The translations under genes were made by a program, and so were the position numbers. From NCBI RefSeq assembly GCF_029836165.1, contig NZ_JAOEBG010000003.1, positions 1 through 64,000 on the forward strand: a stretch of 64,000 bases of DNA, written 5' to 3'. The notes beneath the pieces were generated by a model that made no database searches, was not told the origin of the DNA, and saw only the letters and a list, made by a program, of their open reading frames with translations. The stretch comes from Pseudomonas sp. GD04091. Lineage in GTDB: Bacteria; Pseudomonadota; Gammaproteobacteria; Pseudomonadales; Pseudomonadaceae. This document shows positions 13,323-22,747 of this stretch, piece by piece (position 1 is the stretch's first letter; every line of letters begins with the position of its first letter).

Positions 13323-14680
13323 TGTCCAGAAAGAAAAGCAACGGCGGCCTGCGCTTCCAGCCGGCCGGCGGCAACCGTGCCCCCCAGGTTCCCGTGGGCA
13401 AGAAGCAGCGCCTGCAGATCGAGCGCCTGGCCGGTGATGGCCGCGGCATCGCCTTCGTCGATGGACGTACCTGGTTCGTCAGCGGCGCGCTCGGCGGCGA
13501 GGAGGTCGAGGCCCGCGTCCTTGGCGCGCGTGGCAAGGTGGTCGAGGCGCGTCTGGAGCGCGTCTTCCAGGTCAGCCCGGAGCGTCGCGAGGCGCCGTGC
13601 AGGCATTATGATCGCTGCGGCGGTTGCAACCTTCAGCACCTGCCCCACGAAGGTCAGCTGGCGCTCAAGCAACGCTTGCTGGCCGAGCAGTTGCAGCGCG
13701 TTGCCGGCCTTCAGCCTGAGGAGTGGGCCGCGCCCTTGAGCGGAGCGGAGTTCGGCTATCGGCGCCGGGCGCGGGTGGCCGTGCGCTGGGACGCCAAGGC
13801 GCGTCAACTGGACGTGGGGTTACGCGCCGAGGCCAGCCAGGACATCGTCGCCATCGACGACTGCCCGGTGCTGGTACAACCCTTGCAGAGCATCCTCCGT
13901 CATCTGCCGACCGTGCTGCGCAGCTTGAGCAAGCCGCAGGCGCTAGGGCACGTGGAGCTGTTCAGCGGCACCGCCGAGGCCGTGCTGGTGCGCCATGTGG
14001 CAGCGCTTCCAGCTGAAGACCTGGCGCGCCTCGAGGCATTCTGCCGCGAAGCCGGCGCCCAGTTGTGGCTGCAGGGCGAGGGCGAGCCGGCAGCGGCGGA
14101 TGCCGCGGCGCAGCTGGGTTTTGCCCTGGAGCCGTGGGGGCTCGAACTGGCCTGGAGGCCGGGCGACTTCGTCCAGGTCAACGCCCAGGTCAACACGCTG
14201 ATGATCCAGCAGGCCCTGGCCTGGCTGGCGCCTCAGGCACACGAGCGGGTGCTCGACCTGTTCTGCGGCCTCGGCAACTTCGCCCTGCCGCTGGCCCGGC
14301 AGGCGCGTGAAGTGGTGGCGGTGGAGGGCGTGCAGGCGATGGTCGAGCGTGCCGAAGCCAATGCCCGGCACAACAATGTGCATAACGCTCGGTTTTTTCA
14401 GGCCGATTTATCGCAGCCTTTGGCCGGCGCCGGATGGGTCGCCGAGGGCTTTTCTGCGGTACTCTTGGACCCACCGCGTGACGGGGCCTTCGAGGTGGTG
14501 CAAGGCATCGCCCGGCTCGGCGCGAAACGGTTGGTCTATGTATCGTGCAACCCGGCCACGCTGGCGCGAGACGCGCAGGTGCTGGCCGGGCAGGGGTACC
14601 GGTTAAAAAGGGCCGGGATTCTCGACATGTTTCCTCAGACGGCGCATGTCGAGGCCATGGCGTTATTCGAAGCGGGCTAG
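13322..14680 (+). CDS. rlmD: 23S rRNA (uracil-1939-C5)-methyltransferase
   Basis: RlmD (RumA) methylates U1939 of 23S rRNA with S-adenosylmethionine. The 452-residue product begins with a TRAM domain at about residues 20-85. The 4Fe-4S ligands are C93, C99, C102 and C181. The methyltransferase domain has [24 protein letters not shown] and the [10 protein letters not shown] catalytic cysteine motif. The ATG overlaps the cysM TGA. relA follows after 98 nt. Confidence 0.95.
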   Translation: MSRKKSNGGLRFQPAGGNRAPQVPVGKKQRLQIERLAGDGRGIAFVDGRTWFVSGALGGEEVEARVLGARGKVVEARLERVFQVSPERREAPCRHYDRCGGCNLQHLPHEGQLALKQRLLAEQLQRVAGLQPEEWAAPLSGAEFGYRRRARVAVRWDAKARQLDVGLRAEASQDIVAIDDCPVLVQPLQSILRHLPTVLRSLSKPQALGHVELFSGTAEAVLVRHVAALPAEDLARLEAFCREAGAQLWLQGEGEPAAADAAAQLGFALEPWGLELAWRPGDFVQVNAQVNTLMIQQALAWLAPQAHERVLDLFCGLGNFALPLARQAREVVAVEGVQAMVERAEANARHNNVHNARFFQADLSQPLAGAGWVAEGFSAVLLDPPRDGAFEVVQGIARLGAKRLVYVSCNPATLARDAQVLAGQGYRLKRAGILDMFPQTAHVEAMALFEAG

Positions 14681-14778
14681 CGAGGCTGGCCCCTTGGTGC
14701 GGTGTTCAGGGAACGAAGGCCGTACAAGTGATAGCCAGCGCACCCCTGTGGTGCGCTGTATGGAAAGGTAAAGCAAAG

Positions 14779-17019
14779 ATGGTACAGGTGAGAGTGCACC
14801 AGCCGGTCAACAACGACGGCAGTATCAATCTCGAAGCATGGCTCGATCATGTGGTGAGCGTCGATTCGCAACTCGATCGACCGGCCTTGAAGGAGGCCTG
14901 CGAGTTCGCCCAGGAAGTCGAGAAGAAAGGCAACCCGGCCAAGCATTCCTGGGCCGACGGCACATCCAGCTTCCAGGCGGGACTGGAGATCGCCGAAATC
15001 CTCGCCGACCTCAAGCTCGACCAGGATTCGCTGGTGGCCGCCGTCATCTACCGTTCGGTGCGGGAGGGCAAGGTGACGCTGGCCGAAGTCGGCCAGCGCT
15101 TTGGCCCGGTGGTGGCCAAGCTGATCGACGGTGTGCTGCGCATGGCCGCCATCAGTGCCAGTCTCAGCCCTCGCCAGTCGCTGGTGCTGGGCTCCCAGGC
15201 GCAGGTCGAGAACCTGCGTAAGATGCTGGTGGCCATGGTCGACGATGTGCGCGTGGCACTGATCAAGCTGGCCGAGCGCACCTGCGCCATCCGCGCGGTG
15301 AAGGCCGCCGACGACGAGAAACGCCTGCGCGTGGCCCGCGAGGTGTTCGATATCTACGCGCCGCTGGCCCACCGCCTGGGCATCGGCCATATCAAGTGGG
15401 AGCTGGAAGACCTTTCCTTCCGTTACCTCGAACCTGACCAGTACAAGCAGATCGCCAAGCTCTTGCACGAGCGCCGGCTGGACCGCGAGCGCTTCATCAG
15501 CGACGTGATGAACCAGCTGCAGAACGAGCTGCTGGCCACCGGCGTGAAGGCCGATATCAGCGGCCGGGCGAAACATATCTATTCGATCTGGCGCAAGATG
15601 CAGCGCAAGGGCCTGGAATTCAGCCAGATCTACGACGTGCGCGCGGTGCGCGTGCTGGTGCCCGAAGTGCGCGATTGCTACACCGCGCTGGGCATCGTGC
15701 ATACCCTGTGGCGGCACATCCCGAAAGAGTTCGACGACTACATCGCCAACCCCAAGGAAAACGGCTACCGCTCCCTGCACACCGCGGTGATCGGCCCGGA
15801 GGGCAAGGTGCTGGAGGTGCAGATCCGCACCCACGCCATGCACGAGGAAGCCGAGCTCGGCGTCTGCGCGCACTGGCGCTACAAGGGCACCGACGTCAAG
15901 TCCAGCTCCAACCACTACGAGGAGAAGATCTCCTGGTTGCGCCAGGTACTCGAATGGCACGAGGAGCTGGGCGATATCGGCGGGCTGGCCGAACAGCTGC
16001 GGGTCGACATCGAGCCTGACCGGGTCTACGTGTTCACCCCGGACGGTCATGCCATCGACCTGCCCAAGGGCGCCACGCCGCTGGACTTCGCCTACCGCGT
16101 GCACACCGAGATCGGCCACAACTGCCGTGGCGCCAAGATCAACGGGCGCATCGTGCCGCTGAACTACAGCCTGCAGACCGGCGAGCAGGTGGAGATCATC
16201 ACCAGCAAGCACGGTAGCCCGAGCCGCGACTGGCTGAACTCGAACCTGGGCTATGTGACCACCTCGCGCGCCAGGGCCAAGATCGTCCACTGGTTCAAGC
16301 TGCAGGCTCGCGACCAGAACGTTGCCGCCGGCAAGACCCTGCTCGAACGCGAGCTGGCTCGCCTGGGGCTGCCGCAGGTGGACTTCGAGCGCCTGGCCGA
16401 GAAGGCCAACGTCAAGACCGCCGAGGACATGTTCGCCGCCCTTGGCGCCGGCGACCTGCGCCTGGCGCACATGGTCAACGCCGCTCAGCAACTGCTGGAG
16501 CCCGAGCGTCTCGAACCGGTCGAGCTGGTTCCGCGTCAGGCCCGAGGCATCCGTGCGGGCAAGCGCAACGATATCCAGATCCAGGGGGTCGGCAACCTGC
16601 TCACGCAGATGGCCGGCTGCTGCCAGCCCCTGCCGGGCGATGCCATTGTCGGCTACATCACCCAGGGCCGTGGCGTCAGCATCCACCGCCAGGACTGCGC
16701 CTCGGTTCTGCAGCTGGCGGGCAAGGAGCCCGAACGCATGATCCAGGTCAGCTGGGGGCCGATCCCGGTGCAGACCTACCCGGTCGACATCGTCATCCGT
16801 GCCTATGATCGGCCGGGGCTGCTGCGCGACGTGTCGCAGGTGCTGCTCAACGAGAAGATCAACGTGCTGGCGGTCAATACCCGCTCGAACAAGGAAGACA
16901 ACACCGCGCTGATGTCGCTGACTATCGAGATTCCCGGCCTGGATGCCCTCGGGCGTCTGCTGGGGCGGATCTCGCAGTTGCCCAACATCATCGAGACGCG
17001 GCGTAATCGTACCCCTTGA
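14779..17019 (+). CDS. relA: (p)ppGpp synthetase I (RelA)
   Basis: RelA makes the stringent-response alarmone on ribosomes with uncharged tRNA. The 746-residue protein has an N-terminal pseudo-hydrolase domain and a synthetase domain with the family KENGYRSLHTAV motif. TGS, zinc-finger/helical and C-terminal ACT domains follow, the last with VDIVIRAYDRPGLLRDVSQ. Where SpoT carries an HD pair followed by ED, this protein reads AAVIYRSVREGK, so it should be synthesis-only, as usual for RelA. The ATG at 14779 fits the Pseudomonas N-terminus MVQVRVHQP. Confidence 0.96.
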   Translation: MVQVRVHQPVNNDGSINLEAWLDHVVSVDSQLDRPALKEACEFAQEVEKKGNPAKHSWADGTSSFQAGLEIAEILADLKLDQDSLVAAVIYRSVREGKVTLAEVGQRFGPVVAKLIDGVLRMAAISASLSPRQSLVLGSQAQVENLRKMLVAMVDDVRVALIKLAERTCAIRAVKAADDEKRLRVAREVFDIYAPLAHRLGIGHIKWELEDLSFRYLEPDQYKQIAKLLHERRLDRERFISDVMNQLQNELLATGVKADISGRAKHIYSIWRKMQRKGLEFSQIYDVRAVRVLVPEVRDCYTALGIVHTLWRHIPKEFDDYIANPKENGYRSLHTAVIGPEGKVLEVQIRTHAMHEEAELGVCAHWRYKGTDVKSSSNHYEEKISWLRQVLEWHEELGDIGGLAEQLRVDIEPDRVYVFTPDGHAIDLPKGATPLDFAYRVHTEIGHNCRGAKINGRIVPLNYSLQTGEQVEIITSKHGSPSRDWLNSNLGYVTTSRARAKIVHWFKLQARDQNVAAGKTLLERELARLGLPQVDFERLAEKANVKTAEDMFAALGAGDLRLAHMVNAAQQLLEPERLEPVELVPRQARGIRAGKRNDIQIQGVGNLLTQMAGCCQPLPGDAIVGYITQGRGVSIHRQDCASVLQLAGKEPERMIQVSWGPIPVQTYPVDIVIRAYDRPGLLRDVSQVLLNEKINVLAVNTRSNKEDNTALMSLTIEIPGLDALGRLLGRISQLPNIIETRRNRTP

Positions 17020-17025
17020 TACCTT

Positions 17026-17094
17026 CATCGCGGGGCAAGCCCGCTCCCACGAACCGACCGTAAGGTGGCGTGGGAGCGGGCTTGCCCCGCGATG
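17026..17094. repeat. REP-type inverted pair between relA and mazG
   Basis: The 25-nt arms at 17026-17050 and 17070-17094 are exact reverse complements with the common GCGGGGCAAGCCCGCTCCCAC core. It lies inside an apparent same-strand gene run, so it may tune relative mRNA levels of relA and mazG. Confidence 0.88.
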
Positions 17095-17113
17095 AGGCCG
17101 GTAAGGACAACTC

Positions 17114-17947
17114 ATGACCTACACCCTAGACGACCTGCTGCATCTCATGGCTCGCCTGCGCGACCCGCAATATGGCTGCCCCTGGGACCTCAAGCAGGAC
17201 TACGCCAGCATCGTCGCGCACACGATCGAAGAAGCCTACGAAGTGGCCGACACCATCGAGCGCGGTGACTTCGAGCACCTGCAGGGCGAACTGGGCGACC
17301 TGCTGTTCCAGGTGGTCTACTACAGCCAGTTGGCAAGGGAGGAAGGGCGTTTCGCGTTCGATGGCGTGGTCGACTCGATCACCCGCAAGCTGATCCGTCG
17401 CCACCCCCATGTCTTTCCCACGGGCGATCTCTACGCGTCTCTGGATACTCCGGCGCTGAGCGAGGCCCAGGTCAAGTCACGCTGGGAGGAAATCAAGGCC
17501 GAAGAACGTGCCGAGAAGGGCGAGCCCGAGCAGTTGTCGCTGCTCGACGATGTCCCGGCGGCGTTGCCAGCGCTATCTCGCGCCGCCAAGCTGCAGAAGC
17601 GCGCCGCCACGGTCGGTTTCGACTGGCCCGAGGCGTTGCCGGTGCTGGACAAGGTGCGCGAGGAGCTCGACGAAGTGCTGCAGGCCATGGCCGATGGCGA
17701 CAGCGATGCCCTGGAAGACGAGCTCGGCGACCTGTTGTTCGCCACCGTCAACCTGGCGCGCCACCTCAGGCACGACCCGGAAAGTGCCTTGCGCCGCGCC
17801 AACCGCAAGTTCGAACGGCGCTTGCGATTCATCGAACAGGCATTGCGCGAGCAGGGCCTGTCCATCCAAGATCGTACCCTCGACGAGCTGGACGCCCTGT
17901 GGGGCGAGGCCAAGCGTCAGGAAAAGAACCTGCCCAGCTGCGGCTGA
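17114..17947 (+). CDS. mazG: Nucleoside triphosphate pyrophosphohydrolase MazG
   Basis: The 277-residue product has two MazG folds: residues about 10-110, with WDLKQDYASIVAHTIEEAYE, and about 160-265, with DKVREELDEVLQAM and DELGDLLFATVNLARH. The acidic EExxE/ExxD sets for magnesium are present in both. MazG hydrolyses NTPs and can lower ppGpp levels in E. coli, which fits its position after relA. AAGGA is 6 nt before the ATG. Confidence 0.94.
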   Translation: MTYTLDDLLHLMARLRDPQYGCPWDLKQDYASIVAHTIEEAYEVADTIERGDFEHLQGELGDLLFQVVYYSQLAREEGRFAFDGVVDSITRKLIRRHPHVFPTGDLYASLDTPALSEAQVKSRWEEIKAEERAEKGEPEQLSLLDDVPAALPALSRAAKLQKRAATVGFDWPEALPVLDKVREELDEVLQAMADGDSDALEDELGDLLFATVNLARHLRHDPESALRRANRKFERRLRFIEQALREQGLSIQDRTLDELDALWGEAKRQEKNLPSCG

Positions 17948-17973
17948 GCTGATGCATAAGTGAGTGAACACCC

Positions 17974-18513
17974 ATGAGCCTTTCCCTTCGCGACCAATTG
18001 CTCAAAGCCGGTCTGGTCAACCAGAAACAGGTTTCTCAGGCCAACAAGGCCGAGAAGAAACAGAAACGCCTGGAGCACAAAGGCCAGGTCGAGGTGGACG
18101 ACAGCCAGCAGCGCCTGGCCAAGGAAGCCATGGCCGAGAAGGCCAAAAAGGACCAGGAACTGAACCGTCAGCTCCAGGACAAGGCCGAGCAGAAGGCCCG
18201 TGCCGCGCAGATCAAGCAATTGATCGAAGCGACCCGCCTGCCCAAGCTGACCACCGAGGACTACTACAACTTCGTCGATGACAAGAAGGTCAAGCGCATC
18301 GCTGTCAACGCCCTGATGCGCAGCAAGCTGAGCAATGGCGCGCTGGCCGTCGTCGCCCACGGCGGTGGCTATGAAGTGATCCCGCGCGAGGCGGCGGTGA
18401 AGATCCAGGAGCGCGATCCCCAGCGCATCCTGTTGCTCAACACCCATGTCGAGGAAGCGGACGAGGACGATCCGTACGCGGCCTACAAGATCCCGGACGA
18501 TCTGATGTGGTAA
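17974..18513 (+). CDS. DUF2058 (YaiL-like) protein
   Basis: The 179-residue protein starts MSLSLRDQLLKAGLVNQKQ. It continues with a long, highly charged Lys/Glu-rich helix (about residues 20-90) and ends with a compact domain containing YYNFVDDKKVKRIAVN. This is the DUF2058/YaiL family, described as nucleic-acid associated, with no proven activity. It follows mazG by 26 nt and ends in a strong terminator, which closes this gene run. Confidence 0.88.
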   Translation: MSLSLRDQLLKAGLVNQKQVSQANKAEKKQKRLEHKGQVEVDDSQQRLAKEAMAEKAKKDQELNRQLQDKAEQKARAAQIKQLIEATRLPKLTTEDYYNFVDDKKVKRIAVNALMRSKLSNGALAVVAHGGGYEVIPREAAVKIQERDPQRILLLNTHVEEADEDDPYAAYKIPDDLMW

Positions 18514-18520
18514 ACCCGAA

Positions 18521-18545
18521 AAACCCCGCCTTGGCGGGGTTTTTC
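18521..18545 (+). terminator. Rho-independent terminator after the DUF2058 gene
   Basis: AAACCCCGCC (18521-18530) pairs with GGCGGGGTTT (18533-18542) over a TT loop, followed by TTTC. Its position 8 nt after the stop codon and the A-rich left flank make it likely to work from both sides. Confidence 0.9.
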
Positions 18546-18559
18546 ATTTGAAGACTGTG

Positions 18560-18742
18560 TCATTGCGACGGTCGTTGGTTCTCGAGGTATTCCAGTTCCA
18601 TGCGGTACTGGTGCGCCTGGTGTTCGTCGTGGAACATGCCGACCAGTTGGCCCTGCTGGTGGACATCCCAGATCCGCACGCCGGCGGCCAGGCCTTCGTG
18701 GGACATTTTCGATTCGTCGCGTTCGGTTACTTGGACTGTCAT
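18560..18742 (-). CDS. Small conserved hypothetical protein (60 aa)
   Basis: The product MTVQVTERDESKMSHEG... is acidic and soluble. A short segment, VRIWDVHQQGQLVGMFHDE, resembles a beta-hairpin, and the tail QYRMELEYLENQ looks helical. GTGGAG lies about 8 nt upstream of the ATG at 18742. A longer frame exists but begins without an RBS. I do not recognise a function. It converges on the DUF2058 gene and shares its terminator. Confidence 0.65.
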   Translation of the reverse strand: MTVQVTERDESKMSHEGLAAGVRIWDVHQQGQLVGMFHDEHQAHQYRMELEYLENQRPSQ

Positions 18743-18865
18743 CGTTAAACTCCACTTCTCGGTTAGCTGCGGCACTGTGTCGCAGGACTCCTTTATAGAA
18801 TTTGTTAGCAGGCTAAGTAAATAAACTGGCGATGAAACAAGTTTCATGAACGGCAACGACCGTCT

Positions 18866-18893
18866 CGTGGCAGCGGGCTTGCCTCGCGATCAG
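18866..18893. repeat. Solitary REP-like unit
   Basis: GTGGCAGCGGGCTTGCCTCG is a single degenerate REP half without a partner, in the gap between the 60-residue gene and the DUF3108 gene. Confidence 0.5.
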
Positions 18894-18911
18894 GTCGGTA
18901 CAGGCACTCAT

Positions 18912-18942
18912 CAAAAAAGAAGCCCCGCACGAGGCGGGGCTT
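18912..18942 (-). terminator. Terminator of the purM-purN-DUF3108 unit
   Basis: On the minus strand, GAAGCCCCGCC pairs with GGCGGGGCTTC's partner strand around TCGTG and runs into TTTTTTGA. The forward-strand positions are AGCCCCGC 18921-18928 and GCGGGGCT 18934-18941. Confidence 0.9.
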
Positions 18943-18963
18943 CGGGTGGCGCAGGCGACGCTA

Positions 18964-19674
18964 TCAGTTGCCTTTGACCGCCTTGCCATCGACCGTGCCG
19001 TCCTGCAGCACGATCACGTACTCCTTGCCATCGGTCTCGACCTGGCGCAGTTGCACCAGCAGGTAGTCCCAGTCCTTGGCGAACCACAGCTCGGTGATGC
19101 GCTTGCTCTGGCTCGGGTCGCGCACGCGCTCGACCTTGACCGCGTCGACCTGGCCGGTCTTGGTGGCCACTTTTTCAGTGCCCAGTACGCGGAAGTCGTA
19201 GGTGTCGATCTCGTCACCATCGACCACCTGGTAAGTCATGCTCTTCTTGCCGGCCGCCACGTCATGCTGCAATGCCAGCTGATAGGACGACTTGTCCAGC
19301 ACGCCGCGGTTGAGCGGCAGGCTGATGGCATCGCCACGGTCGCTGCCGGTGACCTTCTTGCTGGTCCAGTCGAAATCCAGGTCGACCTTCTTCGCCTTGC
19401 CCAGGCCGCCACGCTCGAAGTGGTACTTCTGCGGCAGCAGGGTGTCGTTGTCCATGCGCAGCGTGCTTTGCTCGGTCAGGCTGGCGATCATCATCGAAGC
19501 CTTGAAGTTCAGGCTCCAGGTACCGTTGGCATTCTTTTCCAGGCTGCGTTCGGCGGTGCCGCTCATGGGCAGCTGCTTCCAGTCGGCGGTGTAGCTGGCC
19601 GCGAATGGCTTCAGATCAGCTGCCTGGAGGGGCAGGGCGAGCACGGCAAGTGCCAAGAGCAGGGCGCGACGCAT
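18964..19674 (-). CDS. DUF3108 exported protein
   Basis: The 236-residue precursor has a cleavable signal (LLLALAVLALPLQAAD) and a beta-rich body typical of DUF3108, with YTADWKQLPMSGTAERSL near the start and SKRITELWFAKDWDYLLVQL near the end. It should be periplasmic. Its function is not known. AGGAG is 5 nt before the ATG, and the start lies 8 nt after the purN stop, so it travels with purMN. Many pseudomonads keep it beside purN. Confidence 0.85.
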   Translation of the reverse strand: MRRALLLALAVLALPLQAADLKPFAASYTADWKQLPMSGTAERSLEKNANGTWSLNFKASMMIASLTEQSTLRMDNDTLLPQKYHFERGGLGKAKKVDLDFDWTSKKVTGSDRGDAISLPLNRGVLDKSSYQLALQHDVAAGKKSMTYQVVDGDEIDTYDFRVLGTEKVATKTGQVDAVKVERVRDPSQSKRITELWFAKDWDYLLVQLRQVETDGKEYVIVLQDGTVDGKAVKGN

Positions 19675-19682
19675 AAGTTCTC

Positions 19683-20336
19683 CTAGGATCGAATCAAGTG
19701 ACCGCTGGCCGCCAGCGGCTGGCCATCCAGTAATGCACCCTGTTCGCCCAGACGCAAGCGTCCTTCGGCGAACCAGCGCACCGCCAGCGGGTAGATCTGG
19801 TGTTCCTGCAGGTGCACGCGCTGGGCGAGCGTCTGCGCGGTGTCATCCGTTGCAACCGGCACCACTGCCTGTACGACCAGAGGCCCGCCATCGAGTTCCT
19901 CGGTGACGAAATGCACGCTGCAGCCGTGCTCCGCATCGCCGGCGTCGAGCGCGCGTTGATGGGTGTGCAGGCCTTTGTACTTTGGCAACAGTGACGGATG
20001 GATGTTGAGCAGGCGCCCCTGGTAGTGGCGCACGAAGCCGCCACTGAGGATGCGCATGAACCCGGCCAGCACGACCAGGTCGGGCGTGAAACCATCGATC
20101 AGCGTCGTCAGCGCGGCGTCGAAGGCTTCACGGCCATCGAAACCGGTGTGCTCGAGCACGGCGGTGTCGATGCCGGCCGCCTTGGCGCGTTCGAGGCCGT
20201 AGGCCTCGGCGCGGTTCGAGATCACCGCGCCGATGCGCACCGGACTGTCGGCAGTCAGGCTGCTGTCGATCAGGGCCTGCAGGTTGCTGCCGGAACCGGA
20301 CAGCAACACGACAACGTTACAGGTCTTGCCCGGCAT
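19683..20336 (-). CDS. purN: Phosphoribosylglycinamide formyltransferase
   Basis: PurN transfers a formyl group from 10-formyl-THF to GAR in purine synthesis. The 217-residue product has LLSGSGSNLQALID at the substrate loop and the catalytic segment NIHPSLLPKYKGLHTHQ, with the later GCSVHFVTEELD aspartate region. The ATG at 20336 overlaps the purM stop as ATGA, so translation is coupled. The usual length is about 212 residues. Confidence 0.96.
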   Translation of the reverse strand: MPGKTCNVVVLLSGSGSNLQALIDSSLTADSPVRIGAVISNRAEAYGLERAKAAGIDTAVLEHTGFDGREAFDAALTTLIDGFTPDLVVLAGFMRILSGGFVRHYQGRLLNIHPSLLPKYKGLHTHQRALDAGDAEHGCSVHFVTEELDGGPLVVQAVVPVATDDTAQTLAQRVHLQEHQIYPLAVRWFAEGRLRLGEQGALLDGQPLAASGHLIRS

Positions 20337-21394
20337 CAGTGCGCCTTGAGGTTGTTCAGCTCGACCTGGGCGGCGCCTTCGGCGGCCACGTCGATACGGC
20401 CGATCACCCAAGGCTGCTCGCCAGCCTTGCGCAGCACGTTCAGGGCATTGTCGACCTGGTCCTGGGCCACGCAGATGACCATGCCCACGCCGCAGTTCAG
20501 GACGCGGTGCATTTCATGCTCGTCGACGTTGCCTTTTTCCTGCAGGAAGTCGAACACCGCCGGACGCTGCCAGCTGGCCACGTCGATCACGGCCTGGGCG
20601 TTTTCCGGCAGCACGCGCGGGATGTTGTCCAGCAGGCCACCACCGGTGATGTGGGCCATGGCCTTGACCGCGCCGGTTTCCTTGATCAGCTGCAGCAGCG
20701 GCTTGACGTAGATGCGGGTCGGGGCCATCAGCAGGTCGGCCAATGGCTTGCCGTCGAGCTGGGTGTTGGCGATGTCGGTGCCGGAGACTTCGAGGATCTT
20801 GCGGATCAGCGAGTAGCCGTTGGAGTGCGGGCCGGACGACGGCAGGGCGATCAGGGCGTCGCCGGTGACCACTTTCGAGCCGTCGATGATTTCCGACTTT
20901 TCCACCACGCCGACGCAGAAACCGGCCAGGTCGTAGTCTTCGCCTTCGTACATGCCTGGCATCTCGGCGGTTTCACCACCGACCAGCGAGCAGCCGGCCA
21001 GTTCGCAACCGGCGCCGATGCCGGTGACCACGGTGGCGGCCACGTCGACATTGAGCTTGCCGGTGGCGTAGTAGTCGAGGAAGAACAGCGGCTCGGCGCC
21101 ACAGACCACCAGGTCGTTGACGCACATGGCGACCAGGTCCTGGCCGATGCTGTCGTGCTTGTTCAGGTTCAGCGCCAGGCGCAGCTTGGTGCCGACGCCA
21201 TCGGTGCCGGAGACCAGCACGGGCTGCTTGTAGCCGGCCGGGATCTCGCAGAGGGCGCCGAAGCCACCCAGGCCACCCATGACTTCAGGGCGTGCGGTGC
21301 GCTTGGCGACGCCCTTGATACGTTCGACCAGTGCTTCGCCGGCGTCGATGTCTACACCGGCGTCTTTGTAGCTCAGGGAGGGTTGCTTGCTCAT
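20336..21394 (-). CDS. purM: Phosphoribosylformylglycinamidine cyclo-ligase
   Basis: PurM closes the imidazole ring to give AIR. The 352-residue product has [19 protein letters not shown] at the N-terminus, [10 protein letters not shown] for nucleotide binding, and [11 protein letters not shown] and [16 protein letters not shown] from the core and C-terminal lobes. These are all diagnostic of PurM. It is the first gene of a minus-strand unit with purN and the DUF3108 gene. Confidence 0.97.
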   Translation of the reverse strand: MSKQPSLSYKDAGVDIDAGEALVERIKGVAKRTARPEVMGGLGGFGALCEIPAGYKQPVLVSGTDGVGTKLRLALNLNKHDSIGQDLVAMCVNDLVVCGAEPLFFLDYYATGKLNVDVAATVVTGIGAGCELAGCSLVGGETAEMPGMYEGEDYDLAGFCVGVVEKSEIIDGSKVVTGDALIALPSSGPHSNGYSLIRKILEVSGTDIANTQLDGKPLADLLMAPTRIYVKPLLQLIKETGAVKAMAHITGGGLLDNIPRVLPENAQAVIDVASWQRPAVFDFLQEKGNVDEHEMHRVLNCGVGMVICVAQDQVDNALNVLRKAGEQPWVIGRIDVAAEGAAQVELNNLKAH

Positions 21395-21579
21395 TGATCC
21401 AGGCCTTTAAGAGGGAGGGATTCGTGGAAAACGACCGGGACGGCCAAGGTGTACGTCACTGGTCTGCGAAGGCGCGCGATTTTATCAGGGTTGCCCCGCA
21501 GCGGCCATCCTCAGGCCGACGGGCAGGCGGCAAATCCGGGCAAAAAGCCTTGCGGGTGGTTGATACGGCCGCTTCTGTA

Positions 21580-21680
21580 TAAGCTGCAAACCACAAGTGC
21601 CATGCTGCAAAAGCAGCCGTGCGGCGCTTGACCCGCTTTTTCTCGCGGCTTGAAGCTCGAGGCTTGAAGCTGAACCGGAC
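21580..21680. repeat. Degenerate repeat in the purM/DUF2066 gap
   Basis: The 297-base gap between purM and the DUF2066 gene has no credible gene. It holds a Pseudomonas-style repeated element: GCTGCAAACC and TGCTGCAAAAGCAGC (21602-21616), then GGCTTGAAGCTC and AGGCTTGAAGCT as tandem imperfect copies (21649-21671). Promoters for both divergent genes must lie here, but I cannot place them with confidence. Confidence 0.45.
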
Positions 21681-21691
21681 AGGAATCCCCC

Positions 21692-22735
21692 ATGCGTCTT
21701 TTCAATTTCCTCGCCGCTGGTTGCCTGGCTTTCGTCGCTGCAGCGGCCCAGGCCGAAACCGTTTCCGGCCTGTATCAGGTTCGCGAACCCCTTGACGGGC
21801 AGGGCAGCGACGCTCGCGCCCAGGCGACCGGCAAGGCCCTGGACACCCTGGTGCTGCGCCTGACCGGCGACCCGAAGGCGCCACAGAACCCGGCGCTTGC
21901 CGCCTTGCGCAAGGACCCGCAGCAGATCATCAACCAGGTCGGCACCGAAGCCGGGCCGCCCGAATCGGTGCTGGTCGAGTTCGACCCCGGCAGCACCGAG
22001 CGCGCCCTGCGTCAGGCCGGGCTTGCCCTGTGGGGCAGCAACCGGCCATCGATCCTCGGCTGGTGGCTGAACGACACTGTCGAGGGCAGCAATCTGGTGG
22101 GCGATGGCCAGGCCGCCGCCGACCCGCTGCGTCGTGCGGCGCAGCACCGAGGCCTGCCACTGCGCCTGCCCTTGGCCGATCTGCAGGAGCAACTGGTGGC
22201 CAATGCCAAGCAGCTCGAAGGCAACGATCCGGCGCCGCTGCGCGAGGCTTCCGAGCGCTATGGCGCCGATGCCTTGCTGGCGGTGCACGCTCACGAGGCC
22301 GATGGCAAATGGCAAGGCAAGTGGCAGCTGTGGCTGGGGGATCAGCGTGAGCAGGGCAGTGCCGAGGCGGCCGACCAGGCGGCCCTGGCCGATGCCGTGC
22401 TGCTGGCGGTAAGCAACCGCCTGGCGCCGCGTTATGTCACCCGGCCGGGGGCCAGCAGCGATCTGCAGGTGCAGGTCCAGGGCATGAACCTGCCGCGCTA
22501 TGCCGAACTCAGCCGTGTGCTCGAACCGTACGGCGCCCGTCTGCAGATGGCTGACGGCGCAACCCTGACCTATCGCGTCAGCGGCAATCGCGAGCAATTG
22601 CGGGCGCAGTTGGGCCTGGCCAAGCTGCAGGAACTGCCCGTCGAGCAGGCGGCGACGCCAGCGCCTCAGGCCGAGCCGGGAGCCGTAGCGCCTGTCATTG
22701 CCAAGCCGTTCGACGGCTTGCGTTTTCGCTGGTAA
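21692..22735 (+). CDS. DUF2066 exported protein
   Basis: The 347-residue precursor has a signal peptide (LFNFLAAGCLAFVAAAAQA) and a DUF2066 body, seen in YQVREPLDGQGSDARAQATGKAL and RQAGLALWGSNRPSILGWW. It is expected in the periplasm. The family function is unknown; it is conserved beside the PerM-type gene. The stop at 22735 abuts the RBS of the next gene. Confidence 0.85.
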   Translation: MRLFNFLAAGCLAFVAAAAQAETVSGLYQVREPLDGQGSDARAQATGKALDTLVLRLTGDPKAPQNPALAALRKDPQQIINQVGTEAGPPESVLVEFDPGSTERALRQAGLALWGSNRPSILGWWLNDTVEGSNLVGDGQAAADPLRRAAQHRGLPLRLPLADLQEQLVANAKQLEGNDPAPLREASERYGADALLAVHAHEADGKWQGKWQLWLGDQREQGSAEAADQAALADAVLLAVSNRLAPRYVTRPGASSDLQVQVQGMNLPRYAELSRVLEPYGARLQMADGATLTYRVSGNREQLRAQLGLAKLQELPVEQAATPAPQAEPGAVAPVIAKPFDGLRFRW

Positions 22736-22747
22736 GGAGTGATGGCA

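Noticed and set aside
13322..14680. Longer start for rlmD at 12341
   Set aside because: The added 327 codons run out of frame through cysM; the ATG coupled to the cysM stop gives the family length.
14677..17115. Long open frame antisense to relA
   Set aside because: It is produced by GC-rich third positions of relA; composition is low complexity (His/Gln/Asp-rich) and there is no domain.
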